Shown piece by piece: positions 13,018-26,100 of a stretch of 64,000 nt of DNA. The DNA lies in assembly GCA_013399015.1 (NCBI GenBank), contig VWZX01013781.1, positions 797,926 to 861,925 of the forward strand, given 5' to 3'. Position numbers and translations under genes: made by a program. The notes under the pieces are model-generated. The model ran no database searches. It saw only the letters and a program-made list of their open reading frames with translations, and had not been told where the DNA came from. The DNA is from Galbula dea. Lineage: Eukaryota; Chordata; Aves; Piciformes; Galbulidae. The first letter of the stretch is position 1. Every line of letters starts with the position of its first letter.

Positions 13018-13405
13018 ATAGCAGTGGCCACCCTGGGGCAGACCAAAGCCCCATATAGCCCAGTGAGCCAGTAATGGCCAGTGGTGTATATTTAGGAGGT
13101 GGTGTGCAAACACAATGGCTTCATGGAGTGCTCTTCTCTCTCCTAATGGTGCGCTGCTTGGGGACATTGAGAGCCAGGAATTACACAGTTCTACTTAACT
13201 CTCAGTGAACATCTTTCTCCTGGATTTGTCCAGCTGCTTTTTGAACCATGTGTACCTTCAGCACCCACAACATGCCACAGGGAGGACTTCCACAACTTCA
13301 TTGCATACAGCATGGAATCAACCTCTGTTGTTCATTTCAACCTCCTTGTCTCATGAATACCTTTAGTTCTTGTATTGGAAAAGCGAGAATCTCCTGTGAA
13401 TTGTC
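13018..13405 (-). mobile_element. Old degraded retroposon relic, probably CR1-type, antisense
   Basis: The segment runs from GGGGCAGACCAAAGCCCCAT and ATATAGCCCAGTGAGCCAGTA, through CAGCTGCTTTTTGAACCATG and CACAACATGCCACAGGGAGG, to TTTAGTTCTTGTATTGG. This order recalls a diverged repeat common in turtles and birds (gaccaaaggtccat...agcccagt...ttgaaccc...cttcacaacatcc...ccctagttcttgt), which I associate with old CR1-type elements. The match is from memory and partial. The orientation is assumed from the CR1 reading. Confidence 0.45.
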
Positions 13406-16400
13406 CTAAGGATGAATCTGGGTGGAGTTTTTTTCCACTGAATTCTCTCTAGAAGAGGCATGTTTCTGCCCAGTGAGTTCAAAAGAAGTTTCGGTAGAGA
13501 AGGAAGACTCGTTGTTTTAAATCTGCATCATGAAAATACTGTTCCCAGGACAGGTATGATTCCTGCAGGCTCTGCCTTTTCAGGCTGTGGGATTTGGGGG
13601 TCAGAATTAGGTGCAAGGCATCAGGTGCTGCATGCAATTATGCCATTCTGTTTCCTGACACTGTATTTCACCTTATACCCTGCCTGTGGAACTGTGAGCT
13701 CTTGCCAAAAAGAGATGGTTACATCCAGTCCTGTGTCCCATCACAGCTACCTCCCCTTTTTCATCTTTATCTTTGTCTTGGTTTTAGTTTGTTGTTGTTG
13801 TTTTTTCCTGAACAAGTGATTGTGCAGCCATGAAGCTTGTTTGAGTTGATACAAAGGAAAGGGAAGAACACTGCATTAAATATGAGATGAAAATACTAAT
13901 TTAGGCAGCAACATCTAGCATAAATTGAGATACAGTGAGGTTTAAGAATGGCAAATCTCATTCTGATGACACTCCCCTCTCCCCTTAATTCTGAGTTTAG
14001 AGACTCAGTGTTTCCTGTGTTGTCGATCACCTGTTCTTGTTTGTTTTCTGAAAAAAAAAAAAACAACCTATTTTCAAGTGTTCTCCTGTAGTCCTCCCAG
14101 CATGCACAAGATCCTTAACACTTTTCTGTTTGCTTTCCTCCCATCCATTCATGTAGCTGTCTCTGTGCTACTTATTCCAACTTAACTTAAGTGGTTAAAA
14201 AACAACTAGCTGAGCTGCTGGATGCACACTCTTAAAACTCCATGAGCTTGGCTTAAATTGTTTAGGAGAGGGTCAAACAAAACTGAAATAAGCCTTACAC
14301 TCTTGTGTTACACAGTGTTTAGGTACTTTTAAAATTAAAACAAAACAAAACCAAACCCAACAAAGCCTAACCCAAAACCAAAAAGCAAAACCATTGACAT
14401 TTGCTCACTGAAGAGAGGGTCATGCTCCTCACTAGGATTTTTTGTTCTTTTGAGAGGGACATTTCTTACCTGTTTTAGAGCAAGTCTGGAGGTGCAGTTC
14501 AGTCCTTCTACCTTTAACCCACAGGAGCTCCAGGTGGGCTGCCAGGGCTGAGCTGAGGGCAGGCCCTTGCAGCAGAGGGGCACTAGCTATCAAGTCAAGT
14601 TAGAGGAGCAAATCCTAGCCTGCTGCCCTGACTCTGCCCTCAAACTGATACTGTGAAATTGAGAAAAGTTGAACCAGTTGAAGTTCATTATGTAGGCTGT
14701 TAGAAAAGTCCAGTGTCTGCTTCATGACCTGTTTTATTTCCTAGCTTCTCAGCAGCAACACTGAGAGCATGAAGTTGTCCTGGCTGTCACCAGTATCACA
14801 TTATCTCACCCATCAGATTTTAAACCTGTGTGCCTTGTTTTAACTTGATGTGTTACATTCTGAAAGGAGAACCCTGTTGGACACCTGATCACTGAGTTAC
14901 ACAGACTCTCCTTCCCACTGAAGGCATGGGAAACATGGTTCAATGGCAAAGCCTGACAGTGGTCAGAGCAGGAGACCTGTCGCAATGGCTTGTGCCTCCT
15001 TTGGCCCGTTAGGATTTCTTGAGGTGGGTGAGTGGGTGTTTACCAGCAGTTTTCACTGTTGGTTTTGGTGTAGTAGAACTTGCTGAGCTGGTTGCCTGGC
15101 CCGTGGCCTGGGGAGCAGGATGAGCATTAGAGGCAGAAGCGGTTGAGAGAAAAAGTGTTTCAGGAACAGTCACTGAAGGGAATAATACAAATATATCTCT
15201 TGTTCACTGAATTGTATTGTCCTGAGGGACTTTAAAGAGTATCAGTGGTTCCTGGGCAGCTGGTCTTGCTGGGTTAACTCCTGGAGCTTGCTGCTTCCAG
15301 AAGCTCCAGCAGAAAATCAAGAAGAGCATTCCTAGGTAGGCTGCCATACCCCTTCATCTCAGATGCAGCTGCCACTCAGTTATCAGTCTAAGTCTTATTA
15401 GATAAAGAGCAGCTAGGCAGACTAATTAGAGCTGCAGGAAACCTCGGGTGAAAGGGCATAGTGTTTGGCAGATGTTCTTCAGATTTTCATGCACTTGGGG
15501 GTGCTTCATATACCCATCAATTCACTGTGTATTTTTTGTTGCTCCCCTAAGCTTTATAATAATCAGTCTGTGGGTGTAGTGAAGGCAAAATTCAGTCAGA
15601 GACTCTGACTCATCATATCACTAGGGTTTTGAACACAAGAGCAATTGCTCACTGCCCACTCCTCCCCCACACTCCCTATTAACTCAGGTCACTCACTGTT
15701 CGCACAGGCTTGCTCTCTCCAGGTCTCCCCACCTACTTCTTTATTTTTCTGGCAGGTTACTCTTTCATTCCAGGCTGGTGGTTTGTTTTTTTTTTTTTTT
15801 TCTTTCCTTGGCCCTGGGTGTGTAGCTTTTTCTCAAATCAGGCATCAGCTGTTGTTCCCAAGCTGTTATACTTTGACTGCATCATCAATATACAAAAGAC
15901 AGGGTTGTGCTCAGATGCAGGGAGCTTCCTGATGTAAAAGCCTAGCAGAGACAAGACCCATGTTCCTTTTAGTCCTGGTCATCCCCAGCACTGAAAAGAT
16001 ATTTTAAATCTTAAAAAAAAAAAAAACAAACACAAAAAGAATTGGGGGGGTTATTTGCAAGTCTATTTGCACTTATATATCTTCATATGAAGACTCCCCC
16101 CTTGGTTTTGAGTATGAAAACTCACACCTTAGCTTTGAGGAGGTGGATTCTATTGGAAACCCACTGCAATAAAATAAAAGTTGTCATGGTTTTGGAGGTA
16201 GTGGAAAGTATCATTGAAAGCCTGCTGTGAGGTACCTGACCCGCAACTGAAATGCAAGAGGAAATCATAAGCATTTGTTTTATTCCATATTGATATGTTT
16301 CTTGTGGCTGTGGGCATGCTGTGCCACCCAGGATTAGATTCCTGCAAGGTCTTGATTACAACAAAGAAGAGCTTAATAATGGGGAAGAGAAACTATCTTC

Positions 16401-16537
16401 TCATCTGCTTTGTCACTGTACTGTATGGCTAGGTGTTGTGAACAACGCCTCAAAAGTCAGATAGCTCTAGTGCTTGGAAAGGCAAAGCATTGAGTGGTAT
16501 AAAGAAAAAAGTAGACAGTCAGCGGAAAACTGAATCA

Positions 16538-17059
16538 ACCCTGGTGAGGCCGCATCTGGAATATTGTGTCCAGTTCTGGGCCCCTCAGTTTAAGAAGGAT
16601 AGGGAACTGCTGGAAAGAGTCCAGCGCAGAGCCACAAAGACGATGAAGGGGCTGGAACATCTTCCTTAAGAGGAGAGGCTGAGGGAGCTGGGGCTCTTTA
16701 GCTTGGAGAAGAGGAGAGTAAGGGGTGATCTCATCTATGCTTTAAGTATGTGAAGGGTGGGTGTCAGGAGGGATGGGGTCAGGCTCTTCTTGGTGAGGCC
16801 CAGTGACAGGACAAGAGGCAAGGGTTATAAGCTGAAGCACAGGAAGTTCCATGTGAATACAGGTAGAAATGTTTTCCCAGTTCAGGTGCCAGAGCACTGG
16901 CACAGACTGCCCAGAGAGGTTGTGGAGTCTCCTTCTCTGGAAGTATTCAAAACCCATCTGGACGTGCTTCTGTGTGACCTGGTCTAGGGAATCCTGCTGC
17001 GGCAGGGGGTTGGACTAGATGATCTTTCGAGGTCCCTTCCAGCTCCTAACATTCTGTGA
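16538..17059 (+). mobile_element. CR1 LINE, 5'-truncated 3' end
   Basis: This is a sense CR1 fragment of about 520 nt. It starts in the RT C-terminal region (TGGTGAGGCCGCATCTGGAA, TGTCCAGTTCTGGGC) and runs through GAGTCCAGCGCAGAGCCACA and CAGTGACAGGACAAGAGGCA to GTTGGACTAGATGATC, AGGTCCCTTCCAGCTCCTAA and ATTCTGTGA. The frame at 16757-16987 gives the conserved tail ending HWHRLPREVVESPSLEVFK. It resembles the 9.7-kb copy closely enough to suggest related subfamilies. Confidence 0.95.
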
Positions 17060-17355
17060 AAACACCGTCTTAGATATTGTCAGGAGAGGAGCTTACTGAG
17101 AAGTCAGTCTGTTGGCATCTGTGAAGATACACAGTGGCCATAAGAATAGCTCAGCTGTGATTCAGAAGCTAACTGAGCTCTTGGGACCTTCAGTGAGACA
17201 AAATATAAAATCCAGCATGTCAGACACTAGAGCAAGTCCCACTGACTGTGTAAAACAAGCCCTTAGTCCTCACTCCCAGCTGAGTAAAAACTCAACAAAC
17301 CCCAGCTTTTTAAGCTAGATGTAACTTGTGGAAGTCAAGACATATATAATGCTGC

Positions 17356-17376
17356 TTTTTTTTTTTTTTTTTTTTT
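17356..17376 (+). repeat. Poly-T tract, T21
   Basis: An uninterrupted run of 21 T is followed by a TC-rich stretch. It lies in the large intron without an adjoining acceptor exon and is most simply a homopolymer. Confidence 0.9.
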
Positions 17377-20300
17377 CTTTTCTTCTCCAAGATCACAGTC
17401 TAGAGTAGGCCATCACTTTAATATGTATTTATTTGCTGTGGACAGGAGCTGAATCTTTGGGCTTGATTCAGTTACCCAAACAGAGGCATCTGATACTGTT
17501 TGAGATGGCCTAGAGTGCTCTTGTTGGCTTTCCAGTGACATGTTAGGGGAATGTGTCATATCTGCTGGCATCATGCAGAGGTCCAGGATGTCCCAGGGTG
17601 CTCCAAATGGTCCTGCTGACTTCTCTATGGCAACAGAGTGAAATCCCTCCCTGGAGGCAGTGTTAGCTCTTGTACTAACTGGAGACTGACGTCAACTGCT
17701 TTGAGTAGAAAGGTAGACAATGCACTTGTTATAGTGATGACCTGGCTGTGAGAAATGCTGGGGTATAGGCCAAACCCAGAAGAACCTGTCTTCTGTAGCA
17801 GAAGAATGCCCTTGTGGAGATCAAGAAGAAGACGAACATTTTCAATGTGTACTTTCACCATTTGTATTGCTAACAGCATTGATTGAAATAGATGTGGCCC
17901 ACGTAGCTTGGCTCATCTCTTGCTATCTATGACAAGAAAGAAAAGTTTTCTAGACTTGGGGGTGTTGACAGCAAACTCAGTCTATTAAAAAATAAAGAAG
18001 ATAGGCAACCTTTTACAAATTAAGTCGAATAGGAAATGTAACTATTTCTTGGAGAACTTAAAGCTAGAAATTAACCAGAATATGGTCTGTGCATTTGAAA
18101 AACCATGAAAGTTACAGCAAAGAAATCCTGTTTCCCTGGAAGTACAGTTCTCTTCATTTGCAGATGTAAACATATGTGAAGTGCCATCAAATATGCATTT
18201 AGTCGACTTCTGACACAAAATGGGGAAAAGTATTTGTTTCTCAGAGAGTATCTTAATGGTGAATGGATAATAATGAATGCCATGAAAATGCAGGCTACTC
18301 CCCAAAGGTGACTTGTCTTTCCTGTGTGCTTCATAGCACTGGTTGCACAATATAGGTCAATGGTATTAAAAATGGAGGCATGGGATTTGCATGTGCAGAG
18401 GTGAAGGTATGTGAGTATAGCTATGGAGATACTGTGAGCATCTGTAAATTATGGTGTTAATATGAAGGTGATTTTGTGCTTCGTGCTGAGTATGTTGATG
18501 CCATTGGAAGTTCTAGCATGTGACAGTCCTCAGTATAAATCAACACAAACATTGATTTGCTGCAAAACTCTCATTACTTCAGAGAGAGCAGCACTAGCTG
18601 ATTAGTATGCATGAACTAGTGTGTGTTCGAAGTGCAGGAAAAGTCTAGGGTTTTCTTTCTTTAATTGAACCTTCTGGCTGTAATTGGTTTTTAGCCTGGA
18701 TTCTTGAGGAAATGAGGCTTACACAGTTAGGCTGCTGCCTCTCTTTCCCTCCTCCCCAGCTAATATGTGGAACCCCTGGCCAGTTTCAGCCAAGTTTGGC
18801 AGAGATCACAGTCTCAAGGATAATGAAGTTCTGACAAGTTTTTACAAAACAGGTAGCCAAATAGTAAGATGGAGATAAACAGAGAGACTTATAAGCCCTT
18901 TCAAAGGAAAGAAAAGGTTCTAAGAGAGTGCTGGGAAGAGGAGATCCTTAAAATGTGGTTAACCACAAGGAAGCTGGGTTTTGGGATATGCAATCAAATC
19001 TGTAAAGCCTTTATTTGTGCCTGTGCTTGCAGCACTACCCATTTAGTGATTCTAGTGGTCTTTGTGCTGAACAGAACTGTTGCAGAGGACTGCTTGCAGT
19101 CATTCCCTCTTACCATTAGCCTCTACTTGCTTGTTAAGCGTAGTTTTCATGGTATTTTATTTTTTTGACCTTTTCAAATAGCAGATTTACCTTACTGAGT
19201 AGTTGGTGCTTACATTTACTTTTTCATCAGGGAAAAGAAAATTTCCATTTGCAATGTAAGTTTAGGTCTGATCTTAGGTGGATATGTAAGGCAGAGAAAG
19301 GGTCCTAGGTAATAGGTGGGAAAGTGACAACCCTCACTGAAGCTGGCTTTTGTATAGAAAACACCATAAAGGTCATAAAGATGAGTAAGAGAGAGCAAGA
19401 AGTGGTATGGCTCTCTAGACTGTGTGGTTAGAGCTTATCTGGAAGGAGGAAGTTTGCAGTGACCACTTCTGCTGCTAGGTTTCTTGAGGCACTTTTTCTT
19501 TAGACAGCCACTTGATAAAAAAAAGGAAAACTGTCTTGGAAGCAGAGGGGACTATGTTTTATGTAAGAACCATATGCCATTTTCCTGAGCTCTTAGCGTC
19601 ATATTTTGCTTTGGGGGCAGCAGCTCACAACGCTCTTCCACTATCCTGGTGCAGAAGTAAGCTGGTCTTTGGCATTGCTCAAGGCTGGCCTAAGAGATGT
19701 TGGCTTGCTCTTTCTCACCACAAACCTGACATTTTTGCAGTGTAATTGAGTCCTCCACTGTTCCATTCATAGATGATCTTTTAAACAAGTACTATTATAA
19801 AAAACAAAACCCAAGATTTAGCTGGCCTTCCCTAAAGCACCAATGATCCTGTAAGCAGGTTTGCCTTTGTCAGATATTCTGTCATGCCAGCTGTTACAAT
19901 ATATGTGATGTGTTTAATGAGCAAGGGAGTTTATTATTAGGTAATTGAATAAGGCTGTTCTTTCTGGTTATTTGCCTTTCAGTCCTCAATGTTGCAAAAA
20001 GATCCTCTGTGATCTGTGTTGATTGCATCTTGGTGTGCTTTGATTTGCTATAAAGCAGCTGTGCATCTCAGCCATGCATGTGAGAGCCAGGGGTGTGAAA
20101 GTAGAGAGCAGATTTTGTATGTGAAATGAGAAATGTTGTCACCAGCTACTGAAGTAGCAACAGAAGGTCAATTAATTCATAAGGTATCTGTATGCATGGC
20201 CAAATTCTATTTAGTGGGTTTACTTATTGATACAGATGTGGAAATATCGAATGGATAACCAGTACAGTAAGTTAAGTAAGTTAGATGCCATAAAGAAATC

Positions 20301-20872
20301 ATGACAAATTGGTTTTTGGTTCAGTTCAACAGAAGTTAATTAAGTGATATACTTAACAGGTTTTGTTGATCCCAGCATGCTGTGGTCTTAGACTGCTTTA
20401 TGGCTTGAAAAGAGATGAGAGTAGAGCAGCTCAAAGGAAGAGAGGGTGACACGAGTGAGGTAGCAGAGCACAGCAGCAGACTCTGGTCCCCTGCATTGTT
20501 GTGGATGCCAGGAGAAGGTCTCAGAGAGGACAGCATGGTTAGGGAAATGCTATGCTGGTTTTTCACAAACATTTGTAAGAATAAAGGAGGTGCACAGAAA
20601 GGGGAAGCTGCAGGCGGAACTGTGTGCTGCTGTTGTGTTTAATGGGAAGCAAGCTTCTCTTTGGACTCGCTGTTTTGATATGATTATAAGAACCAGCAGG
20701 TACAGAGAGTATGGAAATTGCAGTGTTGTTATGAGGGTGTTTAGATGATGCTGCATGTTGTTTAGCTTGGCTGTTTAATTCAGACTGGGTTGGAGAACAG
20801 TGTTATATGGAATAAAAATTTGTTGTGCAGCTATTAGACAAAAAAATGAAAAAAAACCTTAAGTGATCTGAA

Positions 20873-20930
20873 GTGATCACCATCTTTGTGGCCCTCCTCT
20901 GGACACTCTCCAACAACCTCATGTTCAACA
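20873..20930 (-). mobile_element. Short antisense CR1 fragment
   Basis: ATCTTTGTGGCCCTCCTCTG followed by GACACTCTCCAACAACCTCA matches the reverse complement of the CR1 stretch that encodes the region around LLERVQRRATK. Only about 60 nt are recognisable, so subfamily and limits are uncertain. Confidence 0.65.
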
Positions 20931-21570
20931 GTTTCCTAAATGTGGGGGGGTTTATTATTGTCTTTATAACACTGCATTTCTCTGATGATGGAGCACAGAC
21001 CTCTTAAAAGTCTGTGTAAACTCTGCAGTATTTGTGAGTCTTATTTAGGGATCTGCTATGTATATGGCTTTTTCTTATATCAGTCTTAAAACTAGTGAAT
21101 GGTAAATCAGAAAATACCAGTATTTATTTATTTATTTAAGCACATCTCTGCCTGGAAAATACTTGTCTGCCTGTTTTGAGCTGAAATAGTTAAGTCTTAA
21201 GTCTCCAGGTCCTAGTAACTACTCATTCTGAACCAGACCTCTGTTGGATAACAAATAGGTATTGGATATTGGAACGTGTTTATTTAAATGGTGGCTTTTG
21301 ACATGATGTGTTATGTTATATGAAGCAAATTGTTTAACATCTCTCTTAGTTTTGCTCTTCATGAATGGGATGTGACTGAGTTTCTTTTACTTACCCTGTT
21401 TTTCTTTTAGAAACAGGAGAAATTAGTAAGCTATTCAAGGTTAGTAAGAAGAGATGATGCTTTCTATTAGACCTGCTAACATACTGAGGAAAAAAAAAAC
21501 AGGCAAACTTTTGTGCTTGCAAGCCCTTTTTGGGTCATATTTATAGATAATTATGTATAAAGTATCTTGG

Positions 21571-21598
21571 AATATTCACCTGTCAATATTCACCTGTC
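21571..21598 (+). repeat. 14-bp tandem duplication
   Basis: The unit AATATTCACCTGTC occurs twice head to tail (21571-21584 and 21585-21598) and is followed by a short A-run. No function is apparent. Confidence 0.9.
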
Positions 21599-22263
21599 AA
21601 AAAAAAACCCCAAACTTTTATAAAATATCTGGCAGAGTCTGCATCTGTAATGCAACTTATTATTCACCTAAGAGTCCATGACTGCAAAGAGCACAGGTAT
21701 ATATATAGACAGAAGCAGAATATTTAGCATGTGCTGTTCACTAGAGTTGGTGAGCCCAGAGTGCATTGGACATAGTCCTGCGGTGCAGTGGCAGTTTGTT
21801 CACGGGTTCCTGTCACTGGTAGATTCAGGTGAAGCAGTAGAATTAAGAGGAATTAGGAGCATGTTAGATTGCTTCTGCAGCTCAGAGAAGAGATTCATAC
21901 CCAAATCTATGGAAAGAACTTTGTCTACCTCTAGCAGCTTGGTGATTGAAGTGTAAGTTGGAATCTAATGTCCAGGGGGGGAAAAAAAATCATTAATTTG
22001 TGTCCCCTGGATGTAGTACTGAAATTCAACTCTCCCTTCTGAGCTGTTGGCTCAGGTGTTTAAATTTGGGCTCCCTGAAGTGGAGGTAGGTTGCATAAGA
22101 AGCCCCTTGCGTGAGGAACATCTCCTAGCCACCTTGCAGCTGCACCCATAGCCCAGTGCTGTGCTGAAGGCTTTGCAGAGAGCAGGTTGCAAGTGCAGAT
22201 TTGCACTGGAAGAGACTAATGTTTAGTCCTGCAGAGAATGAGACTTCATTCCAGCTTTTTTAA

Positions 22264-23183
22264 AACTAAATTTGCTGATGACACCAAATTGGGAGAAGCT
22301 GTTGACTCCCTTGAAGGCAGAGAGGCCCTGCAGGGAGACCTGGGCAGACTAGAGGGCTGGTAGTCATAAACTTATGAAGTTTACCAAGGGCAAGTGCTGG
22401 ATTCTGCAGCTGGGACAGGGCAACTCTGGATATGTATACAGACTGGGGAATGAGAGGCTGGAAAGCAACCCTGCAGAGAGGGATCTTGGGGCTCTGGTCA
22501 ATAGTGAGATGAATATGAGTCAACAGCACCCTGGCAGCCAAAAGGGCCAACCATGTCCTGGGGTGCATCAAGCACTGCAGGGTAGCTGGTCAAGGGAGGT
22601 GATAGTCCCACTCTGCTCTGCACTGGTGTGGCCTCATCCTGAGTATTGTGTGCAGCTTTGGGCACCACAATATAGGAAAGATATGAAGCTGTTGGAGAGC
22701 TTCCAGAGGAAAGCCTCAAAGATAGTGAAGGGTCTAGAGGGAAAGCCATACGAGGAATGGCTGAAGTCACTTGGTTTGTCCAGCCTGCAGAAGAGAACAC
22801 TGAGAGGAGACCTCATCATCATCTGTAACTTCCTCCTGAGGGGAAGTGGAAGGGCAGGAGATGATCTCTTCTCTTTAGTGACCAACAGGACCTGAAGAAA
22901 CAGGACAAAGTTCTGCCAGGGTAGGTTTAGTTTTAATATTAGGAAAAGGTTCTTCACCTAGAGTGTGGTAGAGCTCTGAAACAGGCTCCTTAAGGAAGTA
23001 ATCATGGCACCAAGCCTGACAGAATTCCAGAAGCATCTGGACAATGCTCTTGCACACATGGTATGATTTTTTTTTTTAAATTATTATTTGGGGTTTTTTT
23101 GGGGAGGGGTTGTGTTCTGTGCATAGACAGCAGTTGAACTCAATGATCCTTGTGGGTCCCTTCCAACTCAGGATATTCTATAA
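22264..23183 (+). mobile_element. CR1 LINE, longer ORF2 C-terminal fragment with 3' end
   Basis: About 920 nt of sense CR1, the longest single continuous copy in the window. The frame 22374-22895 (173 codons) reads as the C-terminal part of the CR1 reverse transcriptase protein (MKFTKGKCWILQLGQGNSGY near its start, then PHPEYCVQLWAPQYRKDMKL and a YEEWLKSLGLSSLQKRTLRG segment). The catalytic YxDD core lies upstream and is absent. After 23060 a T-rich segment interrupts the expected sequence before the end returns with CAATGATCCTTGTGGGTCCC and TTCCAACTCAGGATATTCTA. It is a dead 5'-truncated insertion, not a host gene. Confidence 0.92.
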
Positions 23184-26100
23184 CTTTCCTATATCTTCAC
23201 TTCTCATGTACATTATTCTCTTTTCCATTGTGGATTTATTCACTGCCAGTTTTCCTCTGTTCAACTGAATGCCACTGGTATTCTGCGGCTGAACCAACTG
23301 TGTTTCCCCTTCTTGCCACTCCTTGCCACCTCAGCTTCTCCTAGGACACTCACTGGAAACAGATATACCCCTCCTCAGCCTTTGTTTTACTCAGCCAAAA
23401 AAACCTCACCATGATCTGTTTCTCTGCTTGTAAGACAGTCCTTCCTTTCCTTGAGTCACCGTGGCAGCCCTCTCTTCTGCCTGCTCCAGGCTGAATCCAT
23501 CTTACTTGGATATTAGTGACCAGAAGCACATGAAGCCTTGTTTCGTACATCCTTGAGGCTGTGATTGCTTTTTCCACGGTTGGCCACACTGGTGTCTCCA
23601 CCATCAGTCACTGATTGATCAGAGCATCCATGATGTTCTCCTCTGCCATGACTGGATCCATCCTCAGCTACTTTTTCAGTGAACACCTTCCTATCTTTGT
23701 CTGCACTGATATGTGTGGTTCATGTCGCTGGCTAGAAATACTTTGTTCTTTCATACAGATTTCCATTCTGTGGATTTTCACGGTCGTAATCTTCTGTGAT
23801 GCCCTGATTCTTCTCTCTTCCCGTTGCCAAATGAGCTTGAGTCGTTGGCACATTTCATTAGCTTATCTGGAGCTTCTGAAAACCACAGATCTGATGTCCC
23901 AGAGTTAGGAAGTTTGACAATGTAATCAAAGTGGTTGGTTTCTGCATCTGTGACTTTACAGCCCCTCTAGCCTATGCCCCCATGGATAGCTTCTCCTAGG
24001 CCTGGTGCCATGTCCAGTTAAGCCAATTGTAAACCTCCAGTTGATTTCTCTGTCCCCACATTTCACAGTCCTCACTGCCCCAGTACATTCTGTTCTTTTC
24101 TAAGTGCGGCCTGTTTTGCTTGTTTCTATTATGGTACCTTAAGGGTTGTTCCCCTGCCTGGGGAATTAAGTGGAACAGGCTTTACCTCAAACTGAGATAT
24201 ACACATTTTGAAGCTGTATTTATAAATCCATTAATTTAAATTCTTTGAGAGCTCTCAGCTCTGACATCATGACATGAGTCCCTACCTGTATGTTTCTGTG
24301 AAGACCCTTCCTTTTCACAAGAGAAAAGCCACTGACACTCAAAGTCAAGGGTTCTTAAAAAAATCATCTGGCCAGTGATGTGCATCAATATGTACTTACA
24401 CTGTTTCTGTGAATAAAAAGTGAGATTCTGGCTTTTTTCCTTCCTGCTCCTGTAGGTATATACATATATATTTTTTTTAATGTGTAAGATTTATCTTCCT
24501 TTTAGTTCTCTTTTTATTTTCAAAGGAATGTTTCATGCTTTTGTAAAGGGGAGGGGGTGTTGGACTCTTTGTTTTCTTTTGCTTTTCCCCCCCTCTTCTG
24601 TCAAAATTCCATCTCTGTTTTCCATCAAGGATATGTGAGTAGTATTTTTGATATATATCATTAAATGGCTTCCTTGTTCTTATACTACTCCCTAGGTATC
24701 TGCAGCTGACTGCTCTTGGAAATGGGATACTGAGCTGGAAGGACCCTGGTCTAATACAGTACAGCTGTTTTTATTTGCTTAAATGTGAATCATTTGTCAG
24801 AAGAAGTGATTTTTATTTACTTGTATGCAGCTGCAGTGGCTCTTGAGAAGCAGAGCTTGCAGTTTGCTCTTGAGAATATGAAGCCAAATTCCGAGGTGTA
24901 CAACAGCTCATCTAAGTAATTACAGAAGTGTTCCTCCCAATTGTAACCTTCTTCCGAGCGCAGAGGTGGGAAGCATATGTTGCATTGAAGTGTGCAACTT
25001 GTAGAAAGTCTGGTTGTTTGAGGTGGGGAAGAACCGGAGAATCCAACAGCAAGGAAGGAGAGGAGCTACCCCAGCTTGCACTCTGAGGTGAAAAATGGGG
25101 TGCCAGAGGGAGACAAAATCTGCCTGAGACTTGGTAGCTGTTGTTGCCACTGCGTGGGAATGACAATAGGAGAGAAACGGGAACAGGGTGTGCGTGTGTG
25201 CCCAAATTCGATAATATCTTATTAAAACTGTGGATGGTAAATGTTTTATTAAATAGTCAGGTTAGCAAAACTTTAAAAGCACACAACTACAACTTTTCAC
25301 ACCTTTTTCAAACTTCTATGTTTTAATATTAATTTCGATCCTTAAATATTTTTTCCTTTAAATATATATAATAATAATAACTTGGTGTTCTTTTTCTTTT
25401 AAGAATCAAACATAGAAGTGTGAGCTCTATTGCCTTATAATGGTCATTTTTTTGTTTGTGTTTAATTCATACACCACTGAAGCAATAACACATTTGTGGT
25501 ATGCTGCAGTCAGCCAAGACATGACTGAGGATCTTAGAAATACTGTTATTAATGACACTGGACTGATGAAGATGGTCTTACAATGATAGACTCAGAGTGA
25601 GATCTTTTAATATTCCTGGATATTAATTTCACCTGTTTATGTGGCCATATTTAAAGGTAGAAGCTTTCTTGGGTTTAGGATTTGCATTCACACAATTTCC
25701 AAACAATTTCTACAATATTGAATAGATGCTTATGCAGAGCTGATTATTTGAACACACAAGCTCAGGCTGGCCTACTCCCGTGTTTTGTGGGATCTGCCAG
25801 TGCTAAGGTGAGCAAGGTTGGGCTGAATTGGGTAGTGTTCTTTACTTTCTGTTGGGTCCACAGAGATGAGCATTGGCTTGTAGTCAGCACCAGCAGTTTC
25901 ATACCTCCCAGTGCAACTAGTCTCAGCCATCCTGGATAATCCCTCTGTTCATGTAGAAAGAGGCAGTAGGAACTGAGGGCATTGAATATTGTTGTGGAGA
26001 ATGATGTGGTGTCCAACAGCTGAGCAACTCCAGTGGCCTCTGCAGACAGCTCGCTGCTTTCATCTATGAGCCACAGTGCCTGCTTGGGCCCATGCACAGG

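Noticed and set aside
22374..22895. 173-codon frame considered as a host gene
   Set aside because: The translation is the C-terminal part of CR1 reverse transcriptase ORF2 and it sits inside a recognisable CR1 copy.
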